Shown here piece by piece: positions 1-8,747 of a stretch of DNA of 64,000 bases. The stretch covers positions 2,418,001 through 2,482,000 of the forward strand of contig NZ_JACHJV010000001.1 in assembly GCF_014203855.1 (NCBI RefSeq), read 5' to 3'. The position numbers were made by a program, and so were the translations under genes. Each line of letters begins with the position of its first letter. Positions within the stretch are counted from its first letter, which is position 1. Under the pieces are notes generated by a model. The model did not search any database and was not told where the DNA came from. It worked only from the letters and a program-made list of their open reading frames with translations. The DNA is from Kitasatospora kifunensis. GTDB taxonomy: Bacteria; Actinomycetota; Actinomycetes; Streptomycetales; Streptomycetaceae.

Positions 1-496
1 AGCCGACCGCGCCGGCCGCGCCGGAGACGAAGACCGCGTCCCCCGGCTTGATCCCGGCCACCTCGACCAGGCCCGCGTAAGCGGTCAGGCCAGGCATGCC
101 GAGCACGCCGAGGTAGTACGAGAGCGGCGCCCGCTGCGGGTCCACCTTCACCGAGTGCGCTGCCTGGACGGTGGCGTACTCGCGCCATCCCTGGCCGTGC
201 AGCACCGCGTCGCCGACCTCGAAGCCCTCGGCGGCGGAGGCCACCACGTAGCCCACAGCGCCGCCGTCCATCGGCCGGTCCAGCTGGAACGGCGGGACGT
301 AGGACTTGGTGTCGTTCATCCGCCCGCGCATGTACGGGTCGACCGAGAGGAAGGCGTTGCGCACCAGGATCTCGCCCGGCTCCGGCGCGCGGACCGGGGC
401 CTCGACCAGGGCGGCGTCGGAGGGCACCGGCCAGCCGTTGGGTCGGGCCTTGAGGTGCCACTCGCGGGCGGTGGCGGGTACGGGCTGCTCAGCCAT
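1..496 (-). CDS. NADP-dependent MDR oxidoreductase (partial)
   Basis: The 3' part of this gene lies off the left edge; 165 N-terminal residues are visible. The protein starts MAEQPVPATAREWHL and contains LSVDPYMRGRM and a nucleotide-binding approach (VFVSGAAGAVG at the window edge). This is the pattern of the zinc-independent medium-chain reductases (leukotriene B4 dehydrogenase/curcumin reductase-like), which reduce activated double bonds with NADPH in the cytosol. The ATG is preceded by AAGGAG at 9 nt. It is divergent from the MarR gene at 599 and is the likely target of that regulator. The substrate cannot be told from sequence. Confidence 0.85.
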   Translation of the reverse strand, partial: MAEQPVPATAREWHLKARPNGWPVPSDAALVEAPVRAPEPGEILVRNAFLSVDPYMRGRMNDTKSYVPPFQLDRPMDGGAVGYVVASAAEGFEVGDAVLHGQGWREYATVQAAHSVKVDPQRAPLSYYLGVLGMPGLTAYAGLVEVAGIKPGDAVFVSGAAGAVG

Positions 497-520
497 CGGT
501 TCGCTCCTTGCTGTCGTTCC

Positions 521-586
521 ACCTGAAAGGTTGACGTGGTGAAGTAACCATGACCATGAAAGGTTCACTGTGTCAAATATTCAGGT
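521..586. promoter_or_regulatory. Candidate MarR operator pair in divergent promoter
   Basis: ACCTGAAnnnTTGAC occurs at 521-535, and its exact reverse complement GTCAAnnnTTCAGGT occurs at 572-586. Between them the 9-mer TGAAAGGTT (524-532) is repeated directly at 557-565, and CATGACCATG lies at 549-558. Only the divergent oxidoreductase and MarR genes flank this 102-bp gap, so two inverted operator sites for the MarR protein are the simplest reading. No binding data are implied. Confidence 0.6.
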
Positions 587-598
587 AGACTGACCAGC

Positions 599-1042
599 AT
601 GTCGAACGAGGAGCTGACCCGCGAGGACGCGCTGACCCGCGAGGTGGTCGACCTGATGGCGGGCCTGGTCGCGATCTTCCACCGGGAGTACGAGGAGGCA
701 GCCGCCGCCCGCTCGCTGACCGGTGCCCAGGCCAAGGTGCTCGCCCTGCTGCGGCGCGGCCCGATGCCGATGCGGCACATCGCCCAGACGCTCAGCTGCG
801 AGCCCTCGAACATCACCGGCATCGTCGACCGGCTGGAGTCGCGCGGCTTCGTGACCCGGGAGAGCGATCCGCAGGACCGCCGGGTCAAGCTGGTCGCCGC
901 CACCGAACAGGGCCAGGCCGCCTCCGCCGAGCTGCGCGAGTCGCTGAACTTCGCCCGCGAGCCGCTGGCCACGCTCGGCCCGCAGGAGCGGCAGACGCTG
1001 CGCGACCTGCTGCACCGGATGCTGGTCGGCGCGAGCGGCTAG
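599..1042 (+). CDS. MarR family transcriptional regulator
   Basis: 147 residues, the usual MarR length. The winged helix-turn-helix spans about residues 40-105: the recognition-helix region is PSNITGIVDRLESRG (69-83), followed by the wing motif DPQDRRVKL (90-98) typical of MarR proteins. The flanking helices would form the dimer interface. The gene is divergent from an NADPH-dependent oxidoreductase across a gap full of inverted sites. This suggests autoregulated, ligand-relieved repression of both genes, as is common for quinone or electrophile sensors. No conserved sensing cysteine stands out (one Cys, at 67), so the inducing ligand is unknown. Confidence 0.9.
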   Translation: MSNEELTREDALTREVVDLMAGLVAIFHREYEEAAAARSLTGAQAKVLALLRRGPMPMRHIAQTLSCEPSNITGIVDRLESRGFVTRESDPQDRRVKLVAATEQGQAASAELRESLNFAREPLATLGPQERQTLRDLLHRMLVGASG

Positions 1043-1056
1043 GAAGCCCCAGGAAG

Positions 1057-3753
1057 TCAGGACCGCTCGGCGCGCGCCGTCCGGCGCCACCAGAGCCAGC
1101 GGCCCGCGCAGAGCAATGCCGCGTACCCGGCCACCACCAGCGCCAGCGACCCGTACGCGGCCACCGGCAGCCCCTCGAAGCCGAGCCGCTCGCCCAGCGC
1201 GCTCGGCGGCAGCACCAGGCCGACCACCGCGAGCAGCCCCGCCGCCCACCAGACCGGGCGCGGCGGGCGCAGTCGGGTGCGGCTGAGCCGGTAGAGCACC
1301 GGCAGCGCTATCGCCTGGGTGACCAGGTTCTCGGCGAACCAGGCGGTGTGGAACATCGCCTCCGAGGTCGCCGCCGTGAAGCCATGGGTGACGTCGCGCA
1401 TCGCCTCGAACATCACGATGTCGCAGAGCGAGTTGAGCAGCCCGAACCCGAGCGCGAACGCGGCCAGCGAACCCCAGCGCAGCCTGACCGGCCGCTCCCC
1501 CGGGCCGGCCGAGCGGCCGCTGATCGCGAAGGAGAGCTGGGCCGCGTCGAAGCAGAGGTTCTGCAGCAGCACCTGGGCCGGCTGCATCGGCAGGAAGGGC
1601 AGCAGTACCCCGCCGGCCAGCATGGACACCGCGTTGCCCAGGTTGCAGGAGAGCGCGATGCGCAGGTAGGCGGCCACCCGGGCGGTGGCCTCGCGGCCCA
1701 CCGCCAGCGCGCGGCCCAGCAGCACCAGGTCGCGCCCGCCGAGCAGCAGGTCGGCCCACTCGCGGGCGGCGCCGACCGCGCCGGCCGTGCCGATCCCGAG
1801 GTCGGCGGCGCGCAGCGCGGGGACGTCGTTCACCCCGTCCCCCAGGAAGCCGACCGAGCGGTGGGCCCGCCGCAGCGCCCGCACCACCCGCGCCTTCTGC
1901 TCGGGGGTGCAGCGGGCGAAGACCGCTTGCTCGGCCGCCGCCGCGGCGATCTCGGCCTCGTCCAGGTCGGCCAGCTCGGCGCCGAGCAGCACCCGCACCG
2001 GCGCCAGCCCGAGCCGCTCGGCCAGTCGCAGCGCGGTGCTCGGGTGATCGCCCGTCAGCACCGTGAGGGTGACACCGGAGCGGCTCAGCAGCGCGAGCGC
2101 CTCCTCGGCCGAGTCCACCGGCTCGTCCTGGAGCTCGACGAAGCCGAGCAGGGTCAGCCCTGCCTCGTCCGCGAGCCGGTGCGCGCCGAGCCGGGGTTCG
2201 TGCTCGGCCCTGGCCACCGCGAGCAGTCGCAGCCCGCGCCCGGCCCGCTCCGCGACCAGCCGCTCCAGCTCGGCGCGCGCCCGCGCGTCCAGCGGGCGGG
2301 CCGGATCGCCGGGGCGCGGGCCCGCCAACTCGGTGCAGCGGTCGAGCACGGCCTCCGGCGCGCCCTTGATCAGCAGCACCCGGCGGCCCGGCTCGCGCAG
2401 CACGGCGCCCGAGAGCCGGCGCACCGGGTCGAAGGGAATCACCTCGAGCACGCCGGGCGCGGGGCCGGCCAGCAGCCCGGCGGCGTCGGCGGCGTTCAGC
2501 AGCGCCTCGTCCAGCGGGTCGAGCAGACCGGGCTCGTCGTGCAGCAGCGCCGCCTCGCCCACCACCGCGGCCCACCGCAGTGGCTGCGGGTCCGGACGCC
2601 CGGCCGGGTCGAGCGCGCCGGCCACCGCGAGTTCGCCGGTGGTCAGGGTGCCGGTCTTGTCCAGGCAGAGCACGTCCAGCGCGCCCAGCTCGCTGACCGC
2701 CGGCAGCCGGCGCACGAGCAGGCCCTCGGCGGCCAGTTGACGGCTGCCACGGGCCAGCACCGAGCTGACCACCAGGGGCAGCAGCTCCGGGGTGAGCCCG
2801 ACCGCGGCGGCCACGGCGAACGGCAGCAGGGTGCCGCTCCAGCCGTGCAGCAGGGTGTCGGTGCCGATGGTGACGGGGACGGCGGCGAGCATGAAGAAGA
2901 TCAGCGCCAGCACCGCGCGCCGCACCCCGCGCTCGACCGCCGAGGGGCCGTGGTCGGCCAGGGCACCTGGGCCCTGCTGGTGCGCGGCCCCGAAGCGGGT
3001 GGCCGCGCCGGTGGCCAGCACCAGGCCGGTGCCGCCGCCGGTGACCACCGTGCTGCCCGCGAAGCAGAGCTGCGGCTCGTCGAAGGGTCCGCCCGGCGGC
3101 TCGGCCGGTGGCAGGTCCAGGGCCAGGCGGGGCACCGGGGTGCTCTCACCGGTGAGCGCCGACTGGTCCACCGTCAGCCCCTGGGCGCGCAGCAGCCGCA
3201 GGTCGGCCGGGACGGCGTCGCCGCCGACCAGCCGGACCACGTCTCCGGGCACCAGCTGCTCGGCCGGGACCTCCCGAGCGGTCGGCAACTCGCTGCGCCC
3301 GGCCCGCCGCAGCACGGTCGCGGTGCTCGGTGCCAGCGCGTGCAGCGCCCGCAGCGCCGCCGCCGAGCGGCGCTCGCCGTGCAGTCGCAGCAGGCAGGCG
3401 GCCAGCACCAGAAGGGTCAGTATCAGCGCGCTGCCCCAGGAACCGATCAGCGCGCAGACGCCGGCCAGGGCGGCCAGCAGGGCGGCGAACGGGTCGCCGA
3501 GGGCGGCCCGTAGCCGGCGGGCCCAGGTCGGTTCGGGCAGCGGCAGGACCAGGTTGTCGCCGTACTCGGCGAGCCGGACCTCCGCCTGTGCCTCGGTCAG
3601 GCCGCGGGGGGTGGCGGCAACCGCGCGCAGCGCGGCCAGGCGGCTGAGTCGGGCCACGTCGCCGTGGGGTGACTCGGGCACCGGACGGGCGCTCGCGGCG
3701 GGCCCGACGGCGCCGCCGGGCAACGGGAGCAGGCGCGCCCCGTCCTCAGGCAC
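1057..3753 (-). CDS. mgtA: P-type ATPase, MgtA-like (Mg2+ import class)
   Basis: 898 residues from the chosen GTG, the normal length of MgtA-type IIIB P-ATPases. It shows the actuator motif TGES (about 200), the phosphorylation motif DKTGTLT (Asp365), the nucleotide-domain KGAPEAV, TGDHPSTA, and the hinge GDGVNDVPA (about 635). Membrane helices occur near 80-125, around 250-310 and after 680. The family imports Mg2+ (some members carry other cations) across the plasma membrane. The GTG at 3753 has GGAG 5 nt upstream and overlaps the ArsR stop by 8 nt, implying translational coupling; a GTG at 3786 is also open. Control by ArsR rather than PhoPQ or a Mg2+ leader is unusual for this class. Confidence 0.85.
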   Translation of the reverse strand: MPEDGARLLPLPGGAVGPAASARPVPESPHGDVARLSRLAALRAVAATPRGLTEAQAEVRLAEYGDNLVLPLPEPTWARRLRAALGDPFAALLAALAGVCALIGSWGSALILTLLVLAACLLRLHGERRSAAALRALHALAPSTATVLRRAGRSELPTAREVPAEQLVPGDVVRLVGGDAVPADLRLLRAQGLTVDQSALTGESTPVPRLALDLPPAEPPGGPFDEPQLCFAGSTVVTGGGTGLVLATGAATRFGAAHQQGPGALADHGPSAVERGVRRAVLALIFFMLAAVPVTIGTDTLLHGWSGTLLPFAVAAAVGLTPELLPLVVSSVLARGSRQLAAEGLLVRRLPAVSELGALDVLCLDKTGTLTTGELAVAGALDPAGRPDPQPLRWAAVVGEAALLHDEPGLLDPLDEALLNAADAAGLLAGPAPGVLEVIPFDPVRRLSGAVLREPGRRVLLIKGAPEAVLDRCTELAGPRPGDPARPLDARARAELERLVAERAGRGLRLLAVARAEHEPRLGAHRLADEAGLTLLGFVELQDEPVDSAEEALALLSRSGVTLTVLTGDHPSTALRLAERLGLAPVRVLLGAELADLDEAEIAAAAAEQAVFARCTPEQKARVVRALRRAHRSVGFLGDGVNDVPALRAADLGIGTAGAVGAAREWADLLLGGRDLVLLGRALAVGREATARVAAYLRIALSCNLGNAVSMLAGGVLLPFLPMQPAQVLLQNLCFDAAQLSFAISGRSAGPGERPVRLRWGSLAAFALGFGLLNSLCDIVMFEAMRDVTHGFTAATSEAMFHTAWFAENLVTQAIALPVLYRLSRTRLRPPRPVWWAAGLLAVVGLVLPPSALGERLGFEGLPVAAYGSLALVVAGYAALLCAGRWLWWRRTARAERS

Positions 3754-4135
3754 CGCTGCTCCGGAACTGGTACACCTCGCCACCACCGCTACGCGGCGGT
3801 TGGAGGGTGGACCCGCCCAGGACTCCGGTGGCGTCCAGCTTCTCGATCATCAGCCCTACCAGGGTGGCCACCTGCGGGTCGTCCACGCCGTAGACCTGAC
3901 GGCGGCCCTCGCGGCGGTTGGAGACCATGCCGGCCAGCTTGAGCTTGGCCAGGTGCTGGCTGACCGCCTGCAGCGTGCCGCCGACCCGCTCGGCCAGCGT
4001 GCCCACGTCGGCCTCGCCCTGGCTGAGCACCCAGACGATGTGCAGCCGCATGGTGGAGGCGAGCAGGCCGAAGGAGGCCGCCGCCGCTTGGAGCAGCTCG
4101 GCGGACGGGTCGTCCGATCCGCTGACGCCCGCCAT
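3746..4135 (-). CDS. ArsR/SmtB family regulator
   Basis: 129 residues with a compact winged helix-turn-helix: an N-terminal helix (LLQAAAASFGLLASTMRLHIVWVL) and recognition segment AVSQHLAKLKLAGMV, then the wing RREGRRQVYGV. There is no ELCVCD metal motif and no cysteine, so any metal site would have to use His or acidic residues. It is the first gene of a two-gene operon with the P-type ATPase, overlapping it by 8 nt, and is divergent from the SEDS gene. The context suggests it represses its own operon in response to a cation. A C-terminal extension of about 25 residues rich in Gly and Ser has no clear role. Confidence 0.85.
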   Translation of the reverse strand: MAGVSGSDDPSAELLQAAAASFGLLASTMRLHIVWVLSQGEADVGTLAERVGGTLQAVSQHLAKLKLAGMVSNRREGRRQVYGVDDPQVATLVGLMIEKLDATGVLGGSTLQPPRSGGGEVYQFRSSGA

Positions 4136-4354
4136 CCGTACCGCCCTCTCGCTGGTCGCTCCTGGTTGCCTGCCGTGGCCCTTTGTTTCCCTCTGGGCCG
4201 GCCGCCCATGGTCGCGAAGGCGCTCAGTCTAACCGCGCCGCCCCCCGGCGCGAAGGGCCAGGTGCACCACCCCCGAGCGAGCCGATGGCTCATCGACCCC
4301 TCGGTTCGTGCGAGAATTCGCCGGTCCAGAGTGCCGTGCCGGTGGGGAGTTCGT

Positions 4355-6400
4355 GTGATAGGCAGCCAGCGGACCGAGGGCCAACGCGGAGCCGATCGCC
4401 GCCGCAACATCGAGCTGGTGATGCTGCTCTTCGCCCTCGCGGTCTGCTTCTTCGCCTACATCGACGCCGACGAGGCGATGAACGACAAGCTGCCGCCGGG
4501 ACTCATGGTCTACGGGGTGTCGTTCACCGCGCTCACCATCGGCGCCCATCTGGTGATCCGACGCTTCGCGCGGTACGCCGATCCGCTGATCCTGCCCTGC
4601 GCGGCGCTGCTCAGCGGCCTCGGTCTGGTGCTGATCAACCGGCTGGACGAGTCATACGCGATCGTGCACGCGCACGACTTCCAGAAGTACCCCGTGGCGC
4701 CGTCGCAGGTGATGTGGCTGTTCATCGCGGTGCCGTTGTCGCTGACACTGATCGTCTTCATCAAGCACCACCGCTTCTTCCAGCGCTACGTCTACATCCT
4801 GATGGTCGGCGCGCTGGTGCTGCTGGCCGCACCCGCCTTCTTCCCCAGTGACGCCGACTACGGCGCCAAGCGGTGGATCCACCTGCCCGGCATCACGGTC
4901 GAGCCGGACGAGTTCGTCAAGCTCGCCATCTGCGTCTTCTTCGCCGGCTATCTGACGATCAGCCGGGACGCGCTGGCACTGGTGGGCCGCAAGGTCTGGG
5001 GCCTGAGCCTGCCGCGCGGCCGCAACGCGGGGCCGGTGCTGGCGATCTGGGTGGTCAGCCTGCTGGTGCTGATCTTCGAGCGCGACCTGGGGACCTCGCT
5101 GATCTTCTTCGGCGTCTTCATCGTGATGCTCTACGTGGCCACCGAGCGGACCAGCTGGGTGGTGATCGGCCTGATCATGGCGGTCGGCGGGGCGGCCGTG
5201 GTCGGCACCCTGGAGCCGCACGTGCACGGCCGGGTGGAGGCCTGGCTGCACCCGCTGGACATCTACAAGAAGGTCCACAACCCGGCGCTGATCTCCAACC
5301 AGTCGGCCGAGGCGCTGTTCAGCTTCGGCAGCGGTCACATGCTGGGCACCGGGCTCGGCTCGGGCCACCCCTGGCTGATCAGCTTCGCCGGGCGCCAGGA
5401 CTTCATCTTCACCACGGTCGCCGAGGAGCTGGGCCTGGCCGGGGTGACCGCGGTGCTGCTGGTCTACGCGCTCTTCTTCCAGCGCGGCCTGAAGACCGCG
5501 CTGATGCTGTCCGACCCGTTCGGCAAGCTGCTGGCCGCCGGCCTGGCGAGCGCGGTGGCGCTGCAGGTGTTCGTGGTGGTCGGCGGCGTGTCCGGACTGA
5601 TCCCGCTGACCGGTAAGGCGCTGCCGTTCCTGGCCGCCGGTGGGTCCTCGACGCTGGCGAACTGGCTGCTCACCGCACTGTTGATCAAGCTGAGCGACGC
5701 GGCCGGGCGCACCGAGCTGGAGCCCGAGCCCGAGCCGACCGGCACCATCGCACCGCCCAAGCCGACCGTGACCGCGACCGCCGAGGGCGGGGTCCCCGGG
5801 CAACAGGGCTCGGGCACGCTGCACGGCTCGCCGGTGCCGTACGGGTCGCCGACGCTGCACGGGACCGCGACCGGGACGGGTGGCGGCTCGAGCGGCTCGG
5901 GAACCGGCACCGGAACGCCGGAGGGCGCGCCCGCGGCGCCCTCGGCACCCGGGATGCCTGGAGTCGGGATGCCGGGGACCGGGATGCCAGGGACCGGGAT
6001 GCCTGGGACCGGCGTGCCGCAGCCGGCTTCGCCGGCCGACGGGTCGAGCGACCCGCAGCAGCCGCTCTACCCGGGCGCGCAGCCGGAGCCGACGAGCTAC
6101 CCGGGCACCCTGCCCGGGCACCAGGCGGCGGGCCAACCGAACTACCAGGCCGACCAGTCGCAGCCGCCGGGCTACCTCGGCGCCCAGCCGACCGCTGCGG
6201 CGATGCCCGGCTACCAGGGCGCCGGCTGGCCCACCGGAGCACAGACCCCCGGCTACCCGCCCCCGGCCAACACCCCCACCGGATACCCCGCGTACCCCAA
6301 CTCCGGCTTCCCGACGGGCAGTCACCCCGAGTACCTGAACAGCTCCGCCATGGAGTACCCGCCACGCACCGAGCCGGGTGCCGCGACACCGGGCTTCTGA
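4355..6400 (+). CDS. SEDS peptidoglycan polymerase (FtsW/RodA family)
   Basis: 681 residues. About 10 membrane segments fill residues 15-450, with FERDLGTSLIFFG at about 240-252 (Asp244 matches the catalytic SEDS aspartate), FSFGSGHMLGTGLGSG and the terminal AAGGSSTLANWL (about 425-437). SEDS proteins polymerise lipid II glycan strands together with a class B PBP. Residues 450-681 form a cytoplasmic Pro/Gly/Ser-rich tail absent from standard FtsW/RodA, including tandem GMPGT pentapeptides. The GTG at 4355 is preceded by GGGGAG at 6 nt; the frame stays open far upstream across mgtA, which is shadow. No PBP gene is adjacent, so the divisome, elongasome or sporulation role is undecided. Confidence 0.88.
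   Translation: MIGSQRTEGQRGADRRRNIELVMLLFALAVCFFAYIDADEAMNDKLPPGLMVYGVSFTALTIGAHLVIRRFARYADPLILPCAALLSGLGLVLINRLDESYAIVHAHDFQKYPVAPSQVMWLFIAVPLSLTLIVFIKHHRFFQRYVYILMVGALVLLAAPAFFPSDADYGAKRWIHLPGITVEPDEFVKLAICVFFAGYLTISRDALALVGRKVWGLSLPRGRNAGPVLAIWVVSLLVLIFERDLGTSLIFFGVFIVMLYVATERTSWVVIGLIMAVGGAAVVGTLEPHVHGRVEAWLHPLDIYKKVHNPALISNQSAEALFSFGSGHMLGTGLGSGHPWLISFAGRQDFIFTTVAEELGLAGVTAVLLVYALFFQRGLKTALMLSDPFGKLLAAGLASAVALQVFVVVGGVSGLIPLTGKALPFLAAGGSSTLANWLLTALLIKLSDAAGRTELEPEPEPTGTIAPPKPTVTATAEGGVPGQQGSGTLHGSPVPYGSPTLHGTATGTGGGSSGSGTGTGTPEGAPAAPSAPGMPGVGMPGTGMPGTGMPGTGVPQPASPADGSSDPQQPLYPGAQPEPTSYPGTLPGHQAAGQPNYQADQSQPPGYLGAQPTAAAMPGYQGAGWPTGAQTPGYPPPANTPTGYPAYPNSGFPTGSHPEYLNSSAMEYPPRTEPGAATPGF
5952..6016 (+). 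repeat. Tandem 15-bp repeat coding GMPGT units
   Basis: A 15-bp unit of the form GGGATGCCNGGGACC is repeated about four times in frame inside the SEDS tail. It encodes GMPGVGMPGTGMPGTGMPGTGVP. The units differ mostly at third positions, so this is an old or selected repeat rather than a fresh slippage product. Confidence 0.85.
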
Positions 6401-6441
6401 CCCTGGCTCAGCTGACGGAGCGCCACCAGCACCTACAGACG

Positions 6442-6478
6442 GCGGCGGCCGGGTGTCCACCACCCGGCCGCCGCTTTT
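6442..6478 (+). terminator. Rho-independent terminator after SEDS gene
   Basis: A perfect 14-bp stem (6442-6455 with 6461-6474), 5-nt loop, followed by TTTT. It lies 41 bp after the SEDS stop codon and before the LCP gene, so the two are probably separate transcripts. Confidence 0.9.
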
Positions 6479-6625
6479 CGCACCCACTCGTCTGGCGGCG
6501 TTGCAACGTGCGCATTCCATGCCTAATACTTGCTAGATTGCGCAACTGTGCAACCGGCCACCAGGCCGAGCCGTCTAATCGAGCACCCAGCCCCGGCTCG
6601 CCGGCGACCGCACGGAGAACGCCTC

Positions 6626-8161
6626 ATGACCGATCCCGAGGAGCACCTCGGTACCCAGCGCTCCCGTCCCACGGCCGAAGACCCCACCTTACGGCCCGAG
6701 TCCGGTCCTGCCCAGTCACGACGCCGTCGGCTGGCCAAGATCGCCGCCGTGACGGCCGCCGGCCTGGTGCTGCTCACCGCGGGCGCCTTCTTCTGGTTCT
6801 ACCAGCACCTCACCGGCAACCTCTCCATCTTCGACAGCGCCGGCGTCGCCGCCAGCCGCCCCCCGACCGGCCCCAGCGACGCCTCCGGCTCGACACCCGT
6901 CAACGTGCTGCTGCTCGGCTCGGACAGCCGGGCCAACGGGAACGAGGACCTGGCGGGCGGCGGCATCGGCCCCGGCAACTCGGACACCGCGATCCTGCTG
7001 CACGTCTACGCCGACCACCACCACGCCGTCGGGGTGTCGATCCCCCGCGACTCACTGGTGGACATCCCGCCCTGCCTACTGCCGAGCGGCAAGTGGACCG
7101 TCCCGCAGCACAACCAGATGTTCAACTCGGCCTTCGCCATCGGCGGCAACCCGAACGGCAACCCGGCCTGCTCGCAGAACACCGTGGAGACACTGACCGG
7201 GCTGCGGGTCGATCACACCGTGGTGGTCGACTTCAAGGGCTTCGCCGCGATGACCTCGGCGGTCGGCGGCGTGCCGGTCTGCGTACCCAACGACGTGGAC
7301 GGGTTCGGCATCCGGCTGAAGAAAGGCCGTCAGAACGTCTCCGGCCAGCAGGCGTTGGCCTTCGTCCGAGCGCGGCACGGGATCGGCGACGGCTCGGACA
7401 TCGGTCGGATGAGGCGTCAGCAGGCCTTCCTGTCAGCGCTGATCCAGAAGGTCCAGGCCCAGGGCTTCGACCTGACCACCCTGCTCCCGCTGGCCGACGC
7501 GGCGACCAAGGCGCTCACCGTCGACCAGGGGCTCGGCACCGCACTGAAGCTGGCCTCCTTCGTCCAGTCCCTGCACGGCGTCAAGTTGGCCGACATCACC
7601 TTCGTCACCGCGCCCTGGCGATACGCCGGCGACCGGGTCGCACTGCTCCACCCCGACGCCGATACCCTGTGGACGCTGCTGCGCCAGGACCGCACACTGG
7701 ATGGCCGGAGCACCGGTGCGGTGGCCGCCACCGCCACCACCGCGAGCCCCACCCGGCCCGCCGACCTCACGGTGCCGATCGCCGTGCAGAACGGCACCCG
7801 CACCCTGGGGCTGACCTTCAGGGCGATCCACGACCTGCGGGCCGAGGGCTACCGGCAGGTCACCGCGGAGGACGGCGGCATCGACCACGCCGTCACCGCG
7901 ATCGGCTACGGTCCGGGCCACCAGGCGGACGCCGAGCGGCTCGCCCAGCTGTTCCCCGGCGCGGACGTCCGCGCCGACGCCGAGAGCACCACGGTGACGG
8001 TCACCCTCGGCATTGACTACGCCACGGCGGTCGCGACGCCGGGGCCCAGCGCCTCGCCGGGCGCCTCGCCGAGCGCCTCGCCCGGCACGGTGCCCGGCGG
8101 GATCGCCGAGAACGTCCGCCGCGCCGACGCCGACGCCTGCAGCGGACTCAGCTATGGCTGA
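6626..8161 (+). CDS. LytR-CpsA-Psr (LCP) family protein with LytR_C domain
   Basis: 511 residues. There is a short cytoplasmic N-terminus with an Arg-rich patch, one membrane helix at about 37-59, then the extracytoplasmic LCP domain at about 93-260 (NVLLLGSDSR, SDTAILLHV, VSIPRDSLVDIP, VVDFKGF, ALAFVRARHG). A LytR_C domain follows at about 385-475 (VPIAVQNGTRTLGL) and a Ser/Pro-rich tail. LCP enzymes transfer undecaprenyl-phosphate-linked polymers (teichoic acid, arabinogalactan or capsule type) onto peptidoglycan; the conserved Asp/Arg residues that bind the pyrophosphate are present. The ATG at 6626 has GGAG 9 nt upstream. The neighbouring SEDS gene is also a wall-building enzyme. Confidence 0.9.
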   Translation: MTDPEEHLGTQRSRPTAEDPTLRPESGPAQSRRRRLAKIAAVTAAGLVLLTAGAFFWFYQHLTGNLSIFDSAGVAASRPPTGPSDASGSTPVNVLLLGSDSRANGNEDLAGGGIGPGNSDTAILLHVYADHHHAVGVSIPRDSLVDIPPCLLPSGKWTVPQHNQMFNSAFAIGGNPNGNPACSQNTVETLTGLRVDHTVVVDFKGFAAMTSAVGGVPVCVPNDVDGFGIRLKKGRQNVSGQQALAFVRARHGIGDGSDIGRMRRQQAFLSALIQKVQAQGFDLTTLLPLADAATKALTVDQGLGTALKLASFVQSLHGVKLADITFVTAPWRYAGDRVALLHPDADTLWTLLRQDRTLDGRSTGAVAATATTASPTRPADLTVPIAVQNGTRTLGLTFRAIHDLRAEGYRQVTAEDGGIDHAVTAIGYGPGHQADAERLAQLFPGADVRADAESTTVTVTLGIDYATAVATPGPSASPGASPSASPGTVPGGIAENVRRADADACSGLSYG

Positions 8162-8232
8162 CCCGCCCGAACCGCCCCCGAACCACTCGCACCACCCGAC
8201 CTGTCCGAGCTGCGAAAGGAACGACACTGACC

Positions 8233-8514
8233 ATGTCCTGGGGGGACCACGTGCCCACCGACTCCGCCACTCTGCGGCTGGCCGCGGCCGTCGCCGAGAT
8301 CGAGGGCCTGCACGCCGCCCTGGCACACACCAGCGACCCGGAGCGCCGGCGCCGGCTGCTGGCCGAGCTGGCCCGCTCCGCCACCCGGCTCGCCGACCTG
8401 GCCGCCACCCCGCCAAACCGGATCCCCGCCCAGGCCCGCCTCAACTCCCGCCGTCAACGCCGCCGGGCCGCCGTCCTGCGCGGGGCCCGCTGGCTCACCG
8501 ACCGGCTGAGCTGA
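8233..8514 (+). CDS. Small hypothetical protein
   Basis: 93 residues, not recognised. It is helical and charged: LRLAAAVAEIEGLHAALAH and RRRRLLAELARSATRLADLA look like an amphipathic coiled-coil pair, followed by a basic segment RRQRRRAAVLRGARW that could bind nucleic acid or membrane. No signal peptide. Third positions are G/C as in real genes. AAGGA precedes the ATG by 12 nt; an in-frame GTG at 8251 directly after a G-rich stretch is an alternative start. It follows the LCP gene by 71 bp and may share its transcript. Confidence 0.55.
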   Translation: MSWGDHVPTDSATLRLAAAVAEIEGLHAALAHTSDPERRRRLLAELARSATRLADLAATPPNRIPAQARLNSRRQRRRAAVLRGARWLTDRLS

Positions 8515-8540
8515 CTGCCCGCCCGGGGCGGTGCGCGAGA

Positions 8541-8570
8541 GGCCCGGGAACCCCAGGGGGTTCCCGGGCC
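8541..8570. terminator. Hairpin terminator between convergent gene and tRNA
   Basis: Self-complementary over 30 nt (GGCCCGGGAACCCC paired with its reverse complement), without a U-tract. It sits between the plus-strand small gene and the minus-strand tRNA, so it could serve both strands. Confidence 0.6.
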
Positions 8571-8747
8571 ACCGGCTGGTCGCACCGCTCGCCAGGGGAG
8601 CCGCTGCCGCCCGTGTCTCCCAACTGGGTGAACTTCGGCGCGGCACCCTAGGTGCGGGCCGATCCGTGTCCTAGGATCTGCGCCAGGGACGGGGCGTTCG
8701 CGCAGGCCAGCGGCAGGATTTCGCTGACGCGTCGTCATGTCGTGTTG

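Noticed and set aside
581..2575. Minus-strand Arg/Ala/Gly-rich ORF of 664 codons
   Set aside because: Frame shadow of mgtA and the MarR gene; the product is low-complexity with no domain.
2792..4354. Long plus-strand open frame continuous with the SEDS gene
   Set aside because: It runs antisense through mgtA and ArsR. GC-rich DNA leaves such frames open; the SEDS protein begins at GTG 4355 with its own ribosome binding site.
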